From contig NZ_JAUGQQ010000006.1 in the NCBI RefSeq assembly GCF_030410135.1, positions 1 through 64,000 of the forward strand: a DNA stretch of 64,000 nucleotides. Reading direction: 5' to 3'. The stretch is from Aequorivita aurantiaca. Its GTDB lineage: Bacteria; Bacteroidota; Bacteroidia; Flavobacteriales; Flavobacteriaceae. The notes below the pieces were generated by a model that worked only from the letters and a program-made list of their open reading frames with translations, had not been told where the DNA came from and made no database searches. The translations under genes were made by a program, and so were the position numbers. Shown here one piece after another: positions 17,111-25,251 of this stretch (positions are counted from its first letter, which is position 1; every line of letters starts with the position of its first letter).

Positions 17111-18390
17111 AATGACGAAGTATTTTGTGTCTCAAAAAGGTTTAGTTGAGGGCTAAGCATTCCTTTGAATTTACTGGTGGAATTTGAAAATATGAGCCCC
17201 TTTATTTGCGCGGCGGTTCTGTCTTTCGTTTCAAAAATTCTGGAATCGCAGGTGATGAAATATTTTGCCCGATTTAACGAAGCACCGATTATTTTAAGGT
17301 TGTCCCAATTCAATTTTCTGAATTTCCGTGCATGAATAATTTTATGGACAGATTTTACGCCAAAGCCGGGAACCCGTAGCAACATTCTCATATCCGCAGT
17401 ATTCACATTAATGGGAAATTGATCGAGATTCCGGAGCGCCCAGCTCAATTTTGGATCAATATCCGATTCCAAATTTGGAAATTCCCTGTTCAACAATTCC
17501 CGAATTTCAAAGCCATAAAAGCGCATTAACCAATCAGTTTGGTATAATCTATTTTCACGCAATAATGGAACCTCCGATCCAATGGAAGGCAGGCGTGGGT
17601 CATAACTTATGGGAATATAGCCCGAATAATATACCCTTTTAAGATTATAATTTTTATAAAAATGTGCCGAAGTGTACATAATTTCAGCATCTGTTTCGCC
17701 GCTGGCGCCAACAATCATTTGGGTGCTTTGGCCCGCCGGCGCGTAGAGCGGAACTTTTTTTAATAATTTTTTTTCGTTTTTATATTGAATAATCTCATTT
17801 TTTACCTTTTCCATCGGCTTAATAAAGTCTTTTCTGTCCTTATCTGGCGCTAATAATTTCAAGCCTTTTTCTGTGGGAATTTCTATGTTCACTGAGAGTC
17901 TATCAGCATATAATCCGGCTTCTCTCATTAATTCGTCACTTGCTCCGGGGATTGATTTTAAATGAATATAACCATTGAAATTTTCCTCTTCCCGCAATTT
18001 TTTCGCCACGGAGATCAATCGCTCCATGGTGTAATCCGCATTTTTGAAAATTCCGCTGCTTAAGAAGAGTCCTTCAATATAATTTCTTCTGTAAAAATTA
18101 ATGGTAAGATCCACAACCTCCTGAACTTTGAAAGCTGCACGTTTTATATCATTGCTTTTTCGGGTCACGCAATATGCGCAATCAAAGATGCAATGATTGG
18201 TCAGTAGAATTTTTAAGAGTGAAACACACCGACCATCTTCAGTATAACTATGGCAAATGCCCATACCCGTGCTGTTGCCCAAACCCTTATTTTTATTTTG
18301 TCTACTACTTCCGCTTGAAGAGCAGGAAACGTCATATTTTGCGGCATCCGCAAGTATACTGAGCTTTTCTTTTATTCTTTCGAAATTCAT
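17107..18390 (-). CDS. Putative DNA modification/repair radical SAM protein (TIGR03916-like)
   Basis: A 427-residue radical SAM enzyme. Cys67, Cys71 and Cys74 in CIFDCAYC form the CX3CX2C motif that binds the 4Fe-4S cluster and S-adenosylmethionine. The preceding GICHSYTEDGRCVSLLKILL block is family-typical. Residues about 320-375 contain a helix-hairpin-helix DNA-binding segment (VNTADMRMLLRVPGFGVKSV), which supports action on DNA. Substrate is unknown. It forms an operon with the DUF4130-type gene and diverges from a LexA-like repressor with a 101-bp operator-rich gap, which suggests damage-inducible control (inference). Confidence 0.87.
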   Translation of the reverse strand: MNFERIKEKLSILADAAKYDVSCSSSGSSRQNKNKGLGNSTGMGICHSYTEDGRCVSLLKILLTNHCIFDCAYCVTRKSNDIKRAAFKVQEVVDLTINFYRRNYIEGLFLSSGIFKNADYTMERLISVAKKLREEENFNGYIHLKSIPGASDELMREAGLYADRLSVNIEIPTEKGLKLLAPDKDRKDFIKPMEKVKNEIIQYKNEKKLLKKVPLYAPAGQSTQMIVGASGETDAEIMYTSAHFYKNYNLKRVYYSGYIPISYDPRLPSIGSEVPLLRENRLYQTDWLMRFYGFEIRELLNREFPNLESDIDPKLSWALRNLDQFPINVNTADMRMLLRVPGFGVKSVHKIIHARKFRKLNWDNLKIIGASLNRAKYFITCDSRIFETKDRTAAQIKGLIFSNSTSKFKGMLSPQLNLFETQNTSSF

Positions 18391-18395
18391 TTTGC

Positions 18396-18474
18396 TGGGA
18401 ATATTGCCAAAAATATGGAATAATTCCTACTTATTTGGATTATATCCATTATATTTTTTGGATATTTTCCAATT
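18396..18474. promoter_or_regulatory. Cluster of operator-like GGA-N5-TCC dyads
   Basis: In the divergent gap, three dyads share T(A/T)TGGA-N5-TCC: TATGGAATAATTCCT (18414-18428), TTTGGATTATATCCA (18434-18448) and TTTGGATATTTTCCA (18457-18471). A degenerate fourth, GGA-N5-GCC, is at 18398-18408 beside the radical SAM start codon. Half-site starts lie 19, 20 and 23 bp apart, about two helical turns. The last dyad overlaps the -33 element of the repressor promoter, as expected for autoregulation. Confidence 0.7.
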
Positions 18475-18487
18475 TTAACTATATTTG
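18457..18487 (+). promoter_or_regulatory. Promoter of the LexA-like repressor gene
   Basis: TTTG at 18457-18460 and TATATTTG at 18480-18487, separated by 19 bp, match the Bacteroidota promoter consensus. The -7 element ends 4 bp before the ATG at 18492, so the transcript would be leaderless or nearly so. Confidence 0.65.
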
Positions 18488-18491
18488 TTTT

Positions 18492-19262
18492 ATGGGAAAA
18501 CAATTAGCTATTGAGGCTCAACGATTTAAAAAAATCAGGGAAGAGTTTCGTCATACACAGCAATCCTTTGCTGAATTATTAGGTATTGGCACCACCACCG
18601 CCGATTTGGAGAGGGGCAAAACCAAAATTACGGGTAAAATCGTGATGGAATTAATGAATCAATTCAACATAAATCCGCTGTGGCTTTATGGAAAGAGTTT
18701 CGAAAAATATATCAATTTGTCACAGGGCGATGTAAGTCCAAAGGTGATTTCCGTTGATGATTCGGGCAATGACACCATTCTATTGGTAAATCAAAAAGCA
18801 GCGGCCGGGTATCCAAATAATATACAGGATGTGGAATGGTATCAATCCTTGCCCGCATTCAATATTCCGTTGCCCGAATATAGAAATGCCTCCTACCGCG
18901 GCTTTCAAGTAGAAGGCGATAGTATGTTGCCAAGCCTGCGGCCAAATGAATGGGTTTTGGGCCGTGCCGTTCCCAATATTGATGAGGCTTCCGATAGTAA
19001 AATTTATATTGTTGTTCTAAGAGATTCGGTTTTGGTAAAAAAACTCCAAAAGATTCCGAACAATCTGCAAAGTATTCGATTGATTTCCCTGAATCCAGAG
19101 TATTTGCCTATAGATGTGCGCGTAAAGGACATTCAAGAATTGTGGCAAGTGAATAGTAAGTTAAGTTTCGGGGTGGATGAACCGGTGGAAAGTAATCTTC
19201 TCCGTCAATTGCAGAAATCCATGGATGATTTGAAAGGACAGATCAGCAGTTTAAAGCAATAA
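18492..19262 (+). CDS. LexA-like repressor: HTH plus self-cleaving S24 peptidase domain
   Basis: A 256-residue protein. Residues about 8-60 are an XRE-type helix-turn-helix (HTQQSFAELLGIGTTTADLERG). The C-terminal half is a peptidase S24 domain: an Ala105-Gly106 bond in AAAGYP is in the position of the LexA cleavage site, Ser144 in EGDSMLPSL is the nucleophile, and Lys183 in VLVKK is the general base. The last 20 residues look coiled-coil. The expected mode is repression until damage or RecA-triggered self-cleavage. The start at 18492 was preferred to an upstream ATG at 18435 because the latter would extend into the operator and promoter. It diverges from the radical SAM repair operon. It could also be a phage-type CI relative, but no phage genes are near. 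Confidence 0.87.
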   Translation: MGKQLAIEAQRFKKIREEFRHTQQSFAELLGIGTTTADLERGKTKITGKIVMELMNQFNINPLWLYGKSFEKYINLSQGDVSPKVISVDDSGNDTILLVNQKAAAGYPNNIQDVEWYQSLPAFNIPLPEYRNASYRGFQVEGDSMLPSLRPNEWVLGRAVPNIDEASDSKIYIVVLRDSVLVKKLQKIPNNLQSIRLISLNPEYLPIDVRVKDIQELWQVNSKLSFGVDEPVESNLLRQLQKSMDDLKGQISSLKQ

Positions 19263-19263
19263 A

Positions 19264-19296
19264 GAGAGGGATGATAATAATACTCATCCCTCTCTC
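19264..19296. terminator. Bidirectional terminator
   Basis: A 12-bp perfect stem, AGAGAGGGATGA (19264-19275) and TCATCCCTCTCT (19285-19296), lies between convergent genes. T's follow on the reverse side (TTTATTG); the forward side is less T-rich. Confidence 0.8.
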
Positions 19297-19316
19297 TATA
19301 CTTGGACTTATTGATG

Positions 19317-19553
19317 TTATTCTTTGTCCTTTACTTTTATTTTGACGTTGCCTTCATCATCCGTTTTGATCTTGGCTTTTTCGTCTTCAGTTTCCATTTT
19401 GATTTTGTCGCCGTCATCTTTTATTTTTACATCGGCTCCTTTGTCCTGCATTTCTTCAATTACGGCTTCCTTTTGAGTTTTTTGTTCTCTACAAGAGGTT
19501 AACGTTACTGTCAAAAATCCTGCAAATAAGGCAATCATTATTAACTTTTTCAT
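19317..19553 (-). CDS. Small lipoprotein, CREQ type
   Basis: A 78-residue lipoprotein with lipobox LTSC and mature start CREQKTQKE. The mature part is charged and repetitive (alternating K/D/E with KIKDDGDKIKME and VKIKVKDKE), suggesting short amphipathic strands or an extended chain. It follows the next CRE lipoprotein gene by 26 bp on the same strand, so they likely share a transcript. Function unknown; it resembles the 16052-16291 lipoprotein in its first mature residues and in charge. Confidence 0.75.
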   Translation of the reverse strand: MKKLIMIALFAGFLTVTLTSCREQKTQKEAVIEEMQDKGADVKIKDDGDKIKMETEDEKAKIKTDDEGNVKIKVKDKE

Positions 19554-19579
19554 TGTTTCATATTTAGGGTTAGTGTAAA

Positions 19580-19807
19580 TTATTTATTGTTTCCGATATC
19601 GTCAATTTTTTTATCAATTTCTTCATTAACTTCTTTATCCACTTCTTTTGCGGCACGCTCAAAAATTCCTTCATTTTCAGTAGTCGGCGGCGTTTCCGCT
19701 TCTACTTCAACTTCTCGAATAACTTCCCGAGTTTCTGTTTTCGTTTCACGGCACCCGCTTATTGAAAGAACAGTGATGGAAAGCGTGATTAAAAATGTTT
19801 TTTTCAT
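19580..19807 (-). CDS. Small lipoprotein, CRET type
   Basis: A 75-residue lipoprotein with lipobox SISGC and mature start CRETKTETREVIREVEVE. The remainder (IFERAAKEVDKEVNEEIDKKIDD) is predicted as a charged amphipathic helix. First gene of a two-gene unit with 19317-19553. Function unknown. The repeated CRE(T/Q) start in three lipoproteins within 3.8 kb suggests either a shared sorting signal after the lipidated Cys or common descent. Confidence 0.75.
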   Translation of the reverse strand: MKKTFLITLSITVLSISGCRETKTETREVIREVEVEAETPPTTENEGIFERAAKEVDKEVNEEIDKKIDDIGNNK

Positions 19808-19934
19808 AATCGATTTAATTTTAGGTTAGTCAAATTTATACTATTTAGGCCCCATCAATTAACAATTTTATCCCAAAAAATGTGAAATTTATATTAATTG
19901 CATTTTCATTCGTGCTATATCAATAAGAATGTTT

Positions 19935-21185
19935 TCAACTTTCCGCAATATTATATTTAGTAATATGATTTAGAATAGAACGAGTTGCTCCTCTATTATT
20001 TTTGACAAATTGTCTACAAATCTCTCCCGTTTCCAGTCTGAAACTCTCGTTGCTGACCAATTTTTGTAAAACAGCTGTACATTCAGTTTCATTTTTTATT
20101 GAAAGAACACCGGACAAATGAAGCAAATGTACTGCCTCGGGAAATTCCTTATAATTTTTTCCCATAATAATCGGAACTCCAAAAGTTGCGGCTTCCAAAA
20201 TATTGTGCAGCCCCGTTTTTCCCATCGCTCCGCCCACATAGGCAATGTCGGCATAGCTATAAAGCCTTGTCAACAAACCGATGCAATCAACAATCAAAAC
20301 AGAATATTCCCAAATAGCAACTTCATCCTTTTCCGAATGCAATAGTGTTTTTTTGATGATTTTGTTTCTGAAATTTTCAATCCGTTCGGTTTCAATTTTA
20401 TGGGGTGCAATGATGAATTTTACATTTTCGGGCGCTGAATTTATATACTCCAAAAGCACCGTTTCATCTTCCGGCCAAGTACTTCCGCAGACAATGCACA
20501 GGGAATTTCCTTTAAAATCCTCCGCAAACTTCAATGTGTTGTCCATTTCAATTTGCTTCAAAACACGGTCGAAACGGGTATCACCACTAATCGAAACATT
20601 TTTGAAACCAATAGTTTTTAAAAGGATTTGGGAATTTTCATCCTGCACAAATAAATGTTCGAAAGTGGCTAATGCCTTTCGCATAAACCCGCCATAACTT
20701 TTAAAGAAAATCTGATTTTCCCGAAAAACGCCTGAAATTAAAAATGTGGGGATTTTCTTTTTTTCAAGCTCGAATAAATAGTTGGGCCAAAATTCATATT
20801 TCACAAAAAATGCAAGCGAAGGTGACACCGAGGCAACAAATTTTTCGGCATTTTTCAACGTATCCATTGGCAAATACACAACCGCATCGGCCAGCGGAGT
20901 ATTTTTTTTGTTTTCAAAACCCGAAGGGGAAAAAAAGCTGACCACTATTTTATGATCGGGTTTCCGCTTTTTTATTTCTTCCATAATAGGCACACCCTGC
21001 TCAAATTCGCCAAGGGAAGCGCAGTGGAACCAAATAGTTTTATCGCTGGAGGAAACTTTTTGTTGAAGCGTTTCGAAAGTGTGTTTTCTTCCGTCTACAA
21101 ATAGTTTCATTTTTTTGCTGAATAAAGCCACGGCCCTTAAAACAAAGGAGGCCACCTGAATCAGCAAATTATAGATTGTGTGCAT
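19935..21185 (-). CDS. waaA: 3-deoxy-D-manno-octulosonic acid (Kdo) transferase
   Basis: Transfers Kdo to lipid A precursor on the cytoplasmic face of the inner membrane; GT30 family. The 416-residue form starting MHTIYNLLIQ matches the usual family N-terminus (membrane-interacting helix); an in-frame ATG 69 bp upstream would add atypical residues. Seen motifs: FHCASLGEFEQG near residue 60 (the conserved Glu base), FFSPSGFENKK, SGDTRFDRV, and the nucleotide-sugar-binding AYVGGAMGKTGLHNILEA. It diverges from the DegT-type aminotransferase, with which it shares envelope polysaccharide themes. Confidence 0.92.
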   Translation of the reverse strand: MHTIYNLLIQVASFVLRAVALFSKKMKLFVDGRKHTFETLQQKVSSSDKTIWFHCASLGEFEQGVPIMEEIKKRKPDHKIVVSFFSPSGFENKKNTPLADAVVYLPMDTLKNAEKFVASVSPSLAFFVKYEFWPNYLFELEKKKIPTFLISGVFRENQIFFKSYGGFMRKALATFEHLFVQDENSQILLKTIGFKNVSISGDTRFDRVLKQIEMDNTLKFAEDFKGNSLCIVCGSTWPEDETVLLEYINSAPENVKFIIAPHKIETERIENFRNKIIKKTLLHSEKDEVAIWEYSVLIVDCIGLLTRLYSYADIAYVGGAMGKTGLHNILEAATFGVPIIMGKNYKEFPEAVHLLHLSGVLSIKNETECTAVLQKLVSNESFRLETGEICRQFVKNNRGATRSILNHITKYNIAES

Positions 21186-21298
21186 AGCTTGTAAAAATAC
21201 CAAATTATGAAATATCAAATCCCAAATCCCTATTGCCAAATCCCCATATAACAAATATCATTTTTGTAATTTTACCAAATTCAAATTATTTCCAAGGA

Positions 21299-22447
21299 AT
21301 GAAGAAAATACAAATGGTGGACCTAAAAGGTCAATATGAAAATATTAAGGAACGTGTGGATAGTTCTATTATGAATGTGATTGAAACCACCGCTTTCATC
21401 AATGGTCCGGAGGTTCAGGAATTCCAAAAAGAACTTGAAAACTATCTAAATGTAAAACATGTAATTCCGTGCGCGAACGGCACAGATGCGCTGCAAATAG
21501 CAATGATGGGCCTCGGCCTGCAACCCGGCGATGAAGTAATTACTGCGGATTTCACCTTTGCCGCAACCGTGGAAGTGATTGCGCTATTGCAATTGACCCC
21601 AGTTTTAGTAGATGTGGATCCAGTGAATTTCAATATTGACATTGAGGCAATAAAAAAAGCGATTACTCCAAAAACAAGGGCGATAGTTCCCGTTCATCTT
21701 TTTGGCCTTGCCGCAAATATGGACGAAATTATGGCCATTGCCGAAGAACACAATTTGTACGTAATTGAAGACAACGCACAAGCCATTGGCGCCAATTATG
21801 TTTCAAAGGATGGCACAAAACATAAGGCCGGGACCATCGGTCATGTTGCTTCCACATCCTTTTTCCCTTCAAAGAATTTGGGATGTTATGGCGATGGAGG
21901 TGCGATTTTTACAAATGATGATGATTTGGCCCACATTATTCGCGGTATCGTCAATCACGGCATGTACGTGCGCTACCATCACGATGTGGTGGGCGTAAAT
22001 TCGCGATTGGATTCCATTCAAGCCGCCGTGCTACGCGCGAAACTTCCGCATTTGGATGAATATAACGCGGCAAGAATTGAGGCCGCCAATAAATATACCG
22101 CGGCTTTTGAAAACATTGAAAATATTGTAACTCCGGGGGGTTTTGATGCCGAAAATAATCTTTCGGAAAGAAGCCACGTTTTTCACCAATACACTATAAA
22201 AATTTTGAACGCAGACCGCGATGCGTTGGTGAATCACCTGAATGAAAAAGGCATTCCGTGCGGCGTTTATTACCCAATTCCGTTGCATCTTCAAAAAGCT
22301 TACAGGGATGAGCGGTATAAAGAAGAAGATTTTACCGTTACCAACCAATTGGTAAAAGAAGTGGTTTCCCTCCCAATGCACACCGAATTGGACAATGAGC
22401 AAATTAAATATATTACAGACACTGTTATAAATTTCGTTTCCAAATAA
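21299..22447 (+). CDS. DegT/DnrJ/EryC1/StrS sugar aminotransferase family protein
   Basis: PLP-dependent enzyme of 382 residues, expected to transaminate a nucleotide-linked keto sugar for surface polysaccharide. The family hallmarks are seen: NGTDALQIAMMGLGLQPGDEV, the VIEDNAQAIGA aspartate motif, and the PLP-binding Lys in SFFPSKNLGCYGDGGA. The start at 21299 (MKKIQMVDLKGQ) is the usual family start; the longer frame to 21233 adds an atypical extension. The stop overlaps the galE start by one base (TAATG), so the two genes are translationally coupled. The exact sugar is not known. Confidence 0.9.
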   Translation: MKKIQMVDLKGQYENIKERVDSSIMNVIETTAFINGPEVQEFQKELENYLNVKHVIPCANGTDALQIAMMGLGLQPGDEVITADFTFAATVEVIALLQLTPVLVDVDPVNFNIDIEAIKKAITPKTRAIVPVHLFGLAANMDEIMAIAEEHNLYVIEDNAQAIGANYVSKDGTKHKAGTIGHVASTSFFPSKNLGCYGDGGAIFTNDDDLAHIIRGIVNHGMYVRYHHDVVGVNSRLDSIQAAVLRAKLPHLDEYNAARIEAANKYTAAFENIENIVTPGGFDAENNLSERSHVFHQYTIKILNADRDALVNHLNEKGIPCGVYYPIPLHLQKAYRDERYKEEDFTVTNQLVKEVVSLPMHTELDNEQIKYITDTVINFVSK

Positions 22448-23466
22448 TGAAAAAAATTCTCGTTACCGGCGGTTTGGGCTATATTGGGTCGCACACCGTT
22501 GTTGAACTTCAAAATTCAGGTTATCAGGTTTTAATAATCGATAATCTCTCCAACTCGTCCTTGGATGTTTTGCAGGGAATTACGAACATTTCCAAAACGG
22601 CACCTAGTTTTGAACGCTTGGATTTACGTTTAAAAGCAGATGTTTCGGATTTGTTCAAAAGAAATCAGGATATTGAAGGAATCATTCATTTTGCAGCTAG
22701 TAAAGCGGTAGGCGAAAGTGTAGAAAATCCGTTGCTTTATTATGAAAACAACCTGAACACCCTTATTTATTTGCTTCAGGAATGTAACGCCTACGGAATA
22801 AAAAATTTCATTTTCAGTTCGTCGTGCACCGTTTATGGCGAGCCCGATACGTTGCCCATAACGGAAAATGCGCCCGTAAAAGAAGCCACATCTCCCTACG
22901 GAAATACAAAGCAAATTAGTGAGGAAATTTTGAAGGATACCTGCGCGGTTTCTTCCTTAAAATCTATTGCTTTGCGTTATTTCAACCCAATTGGCGCACA
23001 TCAAACTGCTGAAATTGGAGAGCTTCCCGTAGGTGTTCCGCAAAATTTGGTGCCATTTATCACCCAAACCGCTGCCGGTTTAAGAAAGGAATTATCTGTC
23101 TTCGGAAGTGATTATCCAACGGAAGACGGCAGTTGCATTCGTGATTATATTCATGTCGTGGATTTGGCGAAGGCCCATGTAATCGCGATGGAACGGTTGC
23201 TAAAAGATCAAAACGAAACGCAGTTTGAGGTTTTCAATTTGGGCACCGGTCGCGGAAGTTCTGTTTTGGAAGTTGTGAATTCCTTCGAAAAAACTACCGG
23301 CCAAAAATTGAATTATAAAATTGTAGACCGTCGCCCGGGGGATGTAATTGCAGTTTATGCCGACACCAAAAAAGCAAATGAGGTTTTGGGCTGGAAAACT
23401 GAGAAAACAATGGAAGATGCTCTGGAATCGGCTTGGAAATGGGAAAGAAAAATCCGAAATATTTAA
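22447..23466 (+). CDS. galE: UDP-glucose 4-epimerase
   Basis: Interconverts UDP-glucose and UDP-galactose (or the N-acetyl forms); NAD-dependent short-chain dehydrogenase/reductase fold. The 339-residue protein has the Rossmann motif GGLGYIGSH at the N-terminus, the SSSCTVYGEP strand, and the catalytic Tyr-X3-Lys in SPYGNTKQ. RRPGDVIAVYAD near the end is typical of GalE. Coupled to the upstream aminotransferase gene by overlapping stop and start codons, pointing to nucleotide-sugar supply for lipopolysaccharide or glycan. Confidence 0.95.
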   Translation: MKKILVTGGLGYIGSHTVVELQNSGYQVLIIDNLSNSSLDVLQGITNISKTAPSFERLDLRLKADVSDLFKRNQDIEGIIHFAASKAVGESVENPLLYYENNLNTLIYLLQECNAYGIKNFIFSSSCTVYGEPDTLPITENAPVKEATSPYGNTKQISEEILKDTCAVSSLKSIALRYFNPIGAHQTAEIGELPVGVPQNLVPFITQTAAGLRKELSVFGSDYPTEDGSCIRDYIHVVDLAKAHVIAMERLLKDQNETQFEVFNLGTGRGSSVLEVVNSFEKTTGQKLNYKIVDRRPGDVIAVYADTKKANEVLGWKTEKTMEDALESAWKWERKIRNI

Positions 23467-23574
23467 TTTATAATTGATTATTAATGATTTAACCCAGGTT
23501 TAACGCTATTGATTTGGAATTGGGAATTGACATTTGTTTCTTTGCCCGGAACCAAAAAAGATAGAAAATAAGTT

Positions 23575-23766
23575 ATGAAGTTAGTTTCAGTAAAACGAAA
23601 AACAAAAACAGAAAAACGATTTACAGAAAAAATGGGAATGTTCACCACGAGCGTGATTTACATCAAAAAAACATTTTTAAACATTCCTTTTAAAACCCTT
23701 CACAAATATCGCGAAACCTACTATGGCGAGGTAAAGGATTGTGCCGATTGCAGAATTAGTGCATAA
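23575..23766 (+). CDS. Small conserved-looking basic protein
   Basis: A 63-residue, Lys-rich protein. Its C-terminal part, IPFKTLHKYRETYYGEVKDCADC, has a compact conserved look with a CX2C pair that could bind a metal, and I have the impression of similar short proteins in other Flavobacteriaceae, which I could not check. It is followed directly by a strong terminator (23788-23821) and preceded by a 108-bp gap, so it looks like a real monocistronic gene rather than a chance frame. Function unknown. Confidence 0.6.
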   Translation: MKLVSVKRKTKTEKRFTEKMGMFTTSVIYIKKTFLNIPFKTLHKYRETYYGEVKDCADCRISA

Positions 23767-23787
23767 ACAATTCCAATAATTTAGAAA

Positions 23788-23821
23788 AACACCGGATGAT
23801 GTACTTTCATTCGGTGTTTTT
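23788..23821 (+). terminator. Terminator of the small basic protein gene
   Basis: A 12-bp stem, AACACCGGATGA (23788-23799) with TCATTCGGTGTT (23807-23818, one G-U), followed by TTT. Confidence 0.85.
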
Positions 23822-23900
23822 ATTTCTATATGATTTATCTCATACATTTTAGCTTTTGTGTTTATTAATTTTGTTGAATTCAAAACAAAATTCAAATATT

Positions 23901-24245
23901 ATGAAAGTAGCATCACTGACAGATGATATTCAATACCACGAAAGCCGTCCAACCATACAAGTTTTAATGGAAACTGAAACGGGAAAGGAAATTAGAATCG
24001 CATTTAAAAAGGACCAAATAATGAAAGAACACAAAACACCTTTCCCCATAGTGGTTGAAATCTTTGAAGGTGCGATTGATTTTGGCGTAAATGGAACCAT
24101 CCACAATTTAAAAAGAGGCGATTTGATTGCGCTAGACGGTGGCGTTCCGCATGATTTGAGAGCAATTGAAACAAGCACTGTAAGATTGAGTTTAAACAAA
24201 GCAGATTCTGCGACACGCGTGGATAAGGTTGCAAAAAATTCTTGA
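23901..24245 (+). CDS. Small cupin-domain protein
   Basis: A 114-residue single-domain cupin. Residues about 40-100 form the beta-barrel: HKTPFPIVVEIFEGAIDFGVNG and the second motif GDLIALDGGVPHDLRAIETS with the conserved PHDL histidine. The start at 23901 fits the family better than the in-frame ATG at 23856, which adds a hydrophobic stretch. Such proteins are often associated with denitrification- or stress-related functions, but no role can be assigned here. A bidirectional terminator lies just downstream. Confidence 0.82.
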   Translation: MKVASLTDDIQYHESRPTIQVLMETETGKEIRIAFKKDQIMKEHKTPFPIVVEIFEGAIDFGVNGTIHNLKRGDLIALDGGVPHDLRAIETSTVRLSLNKADSATRVDKVAKNS

Positions 24246-24272
24246 GATATATCTTTAACAATAGTTTAATTA

Positions 24273-24305
24273 AAAAACGCCGAGGAGATTTTCTACGGCG
24301 TTTTT
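24273..24305. terminator. Bidirectional terminator between the cupin and fabD genes
   Basis: AAAAACGCCG (24273-24282) pairs with CGGCGTTTTT (24296-24305); T's on both sides suit the two convergent genes. Confidence 0.85.
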
Positions 24306-24334
24306 ATTCCCTTAAATTAATTTTAGATATTGAA

Positions 24335-25216
24335 TTAAACTTCGGCCTTTTCTGTTTCCACGGAAGCGTCAATTTTCTTTACCAATCCCTGCAATACATT
24401 TCCCGGACCAACTTCAATAAATTTAATAGCGCCGTCCTTTATCATATTTTGAACACTCTGCGTCCATTTTACCGGAGCAGTCAATTGAAAGATTAGATTT
24501 TCCTTAATTTTGGATGGATTCGTAACGGCAAAAGTTGAAACGTTTTGGTAGATTGGGCAAGCGGGTTCTTTAAAATTTGTAGCCTCAATTGCCGCCGCTA
24601 ATTCTTCTCGCGCAGGTTCCATCAACGGACTGTGAAATGCGCCGCCCACAGGCAAAATAAGTGCTCTTCTGGCTCCCGCTTCCTTTAAACTTTCACAGGC
24701 TTTTTCTACAGCATTCACATCGCCGGATATTACCAATTGACCGGGGCAATTGTAGTTTGCCGCCACCACAATTCCGGGAGTGTCTGCGCAAATGGCTTCC
24801 ACCAAATGGTCTTCCAAACCCAAAACTGCCGCCATTGTTGATGGCGTTATTTCACAAGCGTGTTGCATAGCCAAGGCACGCTTGTAAACCAATTTGAGAC
24901 CATCAGCAAACTCCAGCGTTTTATTTGCAACCAATGCTGAAATTTCTCCCAAGGAATGTCCAGCAACCATATCTGGCTGAAATTTCGTTCCCATAACTTC
25001 TGCCAAAATTGTGGAATGTAGAAAAATTGCGGGTTGGGTAACTTTTGTTTCCTTTAATTCTTCCGCAGTGCCTTCGAACATTATTTTTGTAATGTCAAAA
25101 CCTAAAACTTCATTGGCTAGCTTAAAAAGTTCTTTCGCTTTGGATGAGTTTTCGTATAAATCGTGGCCCATACCGGAAAATTGAGCACCCTGTCCAGGGA
25201 ATATATGTGCTTTCAT
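24335..25216 (-). CDS. fabD: Malonyl CoA-acyl carrier protein transacylase
   Basis: Moves malonyl from CoA to ACP to feed fatty-acid chain extension in the cytosol. The 293-residue protein has the N-terminal FPGQGAQFSGMGHD motif, the nucleophile in AGHSLGEISAL, the FHSPLM histidine (GGAFHSPLMEPA) and the C-terminal EVGPGNVLQGLVKK. Stands alone here, with a terminator downstream and folA 35 bp upstream, so it may share a transcript with folA and the 2TM gene. Confidence 0.96.
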   Translation of the reverse strand: MKAHIFPGQGAQFSGMGHDLYENSSKAKELFKLANEVLGFDITKIMFEGTAEELKETKVTQPAIFLHSTILAEVMGTKFQPDMVAGHSLGEISALVANKTLEFADGLKLVYKRALAMQHACEITPSTMAAVLGLEDHLVEAICADTPGIVVAANYNCPGQLVISGDVNAVEKACESLKEAGARRALILPVGGAFHSPLMEPAREELAAAIEATNFKEPACPIYQNVSTFAVTNPSKIKENLIFQLTAPVKWTQSVQNMIKDGAIKFIEVGPGNVLQGLVKKIDASVETEKAEV

Positions 25217-25251
25217 TGCAGTAATTTTTTAGTTGATTTTATAATTTCATT

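Noticed and set aside
18435-18491. Longer start for the LexA-like gene
   Set aside because: The extra 19 residues would be encoded by the operator-rich promoter region and are not part of the helix-turn-helix family.
18492-19262. Prophage CI repressor
   Set aside because: No other phage gene is present, and the divergent partner is a DNA repair operon.
21186-21254. Longer start for waaA
   Set aside because: The added residues lack similarity to the usual short N-terminal helix of the family; ATG at 21185 fits the conserved start.
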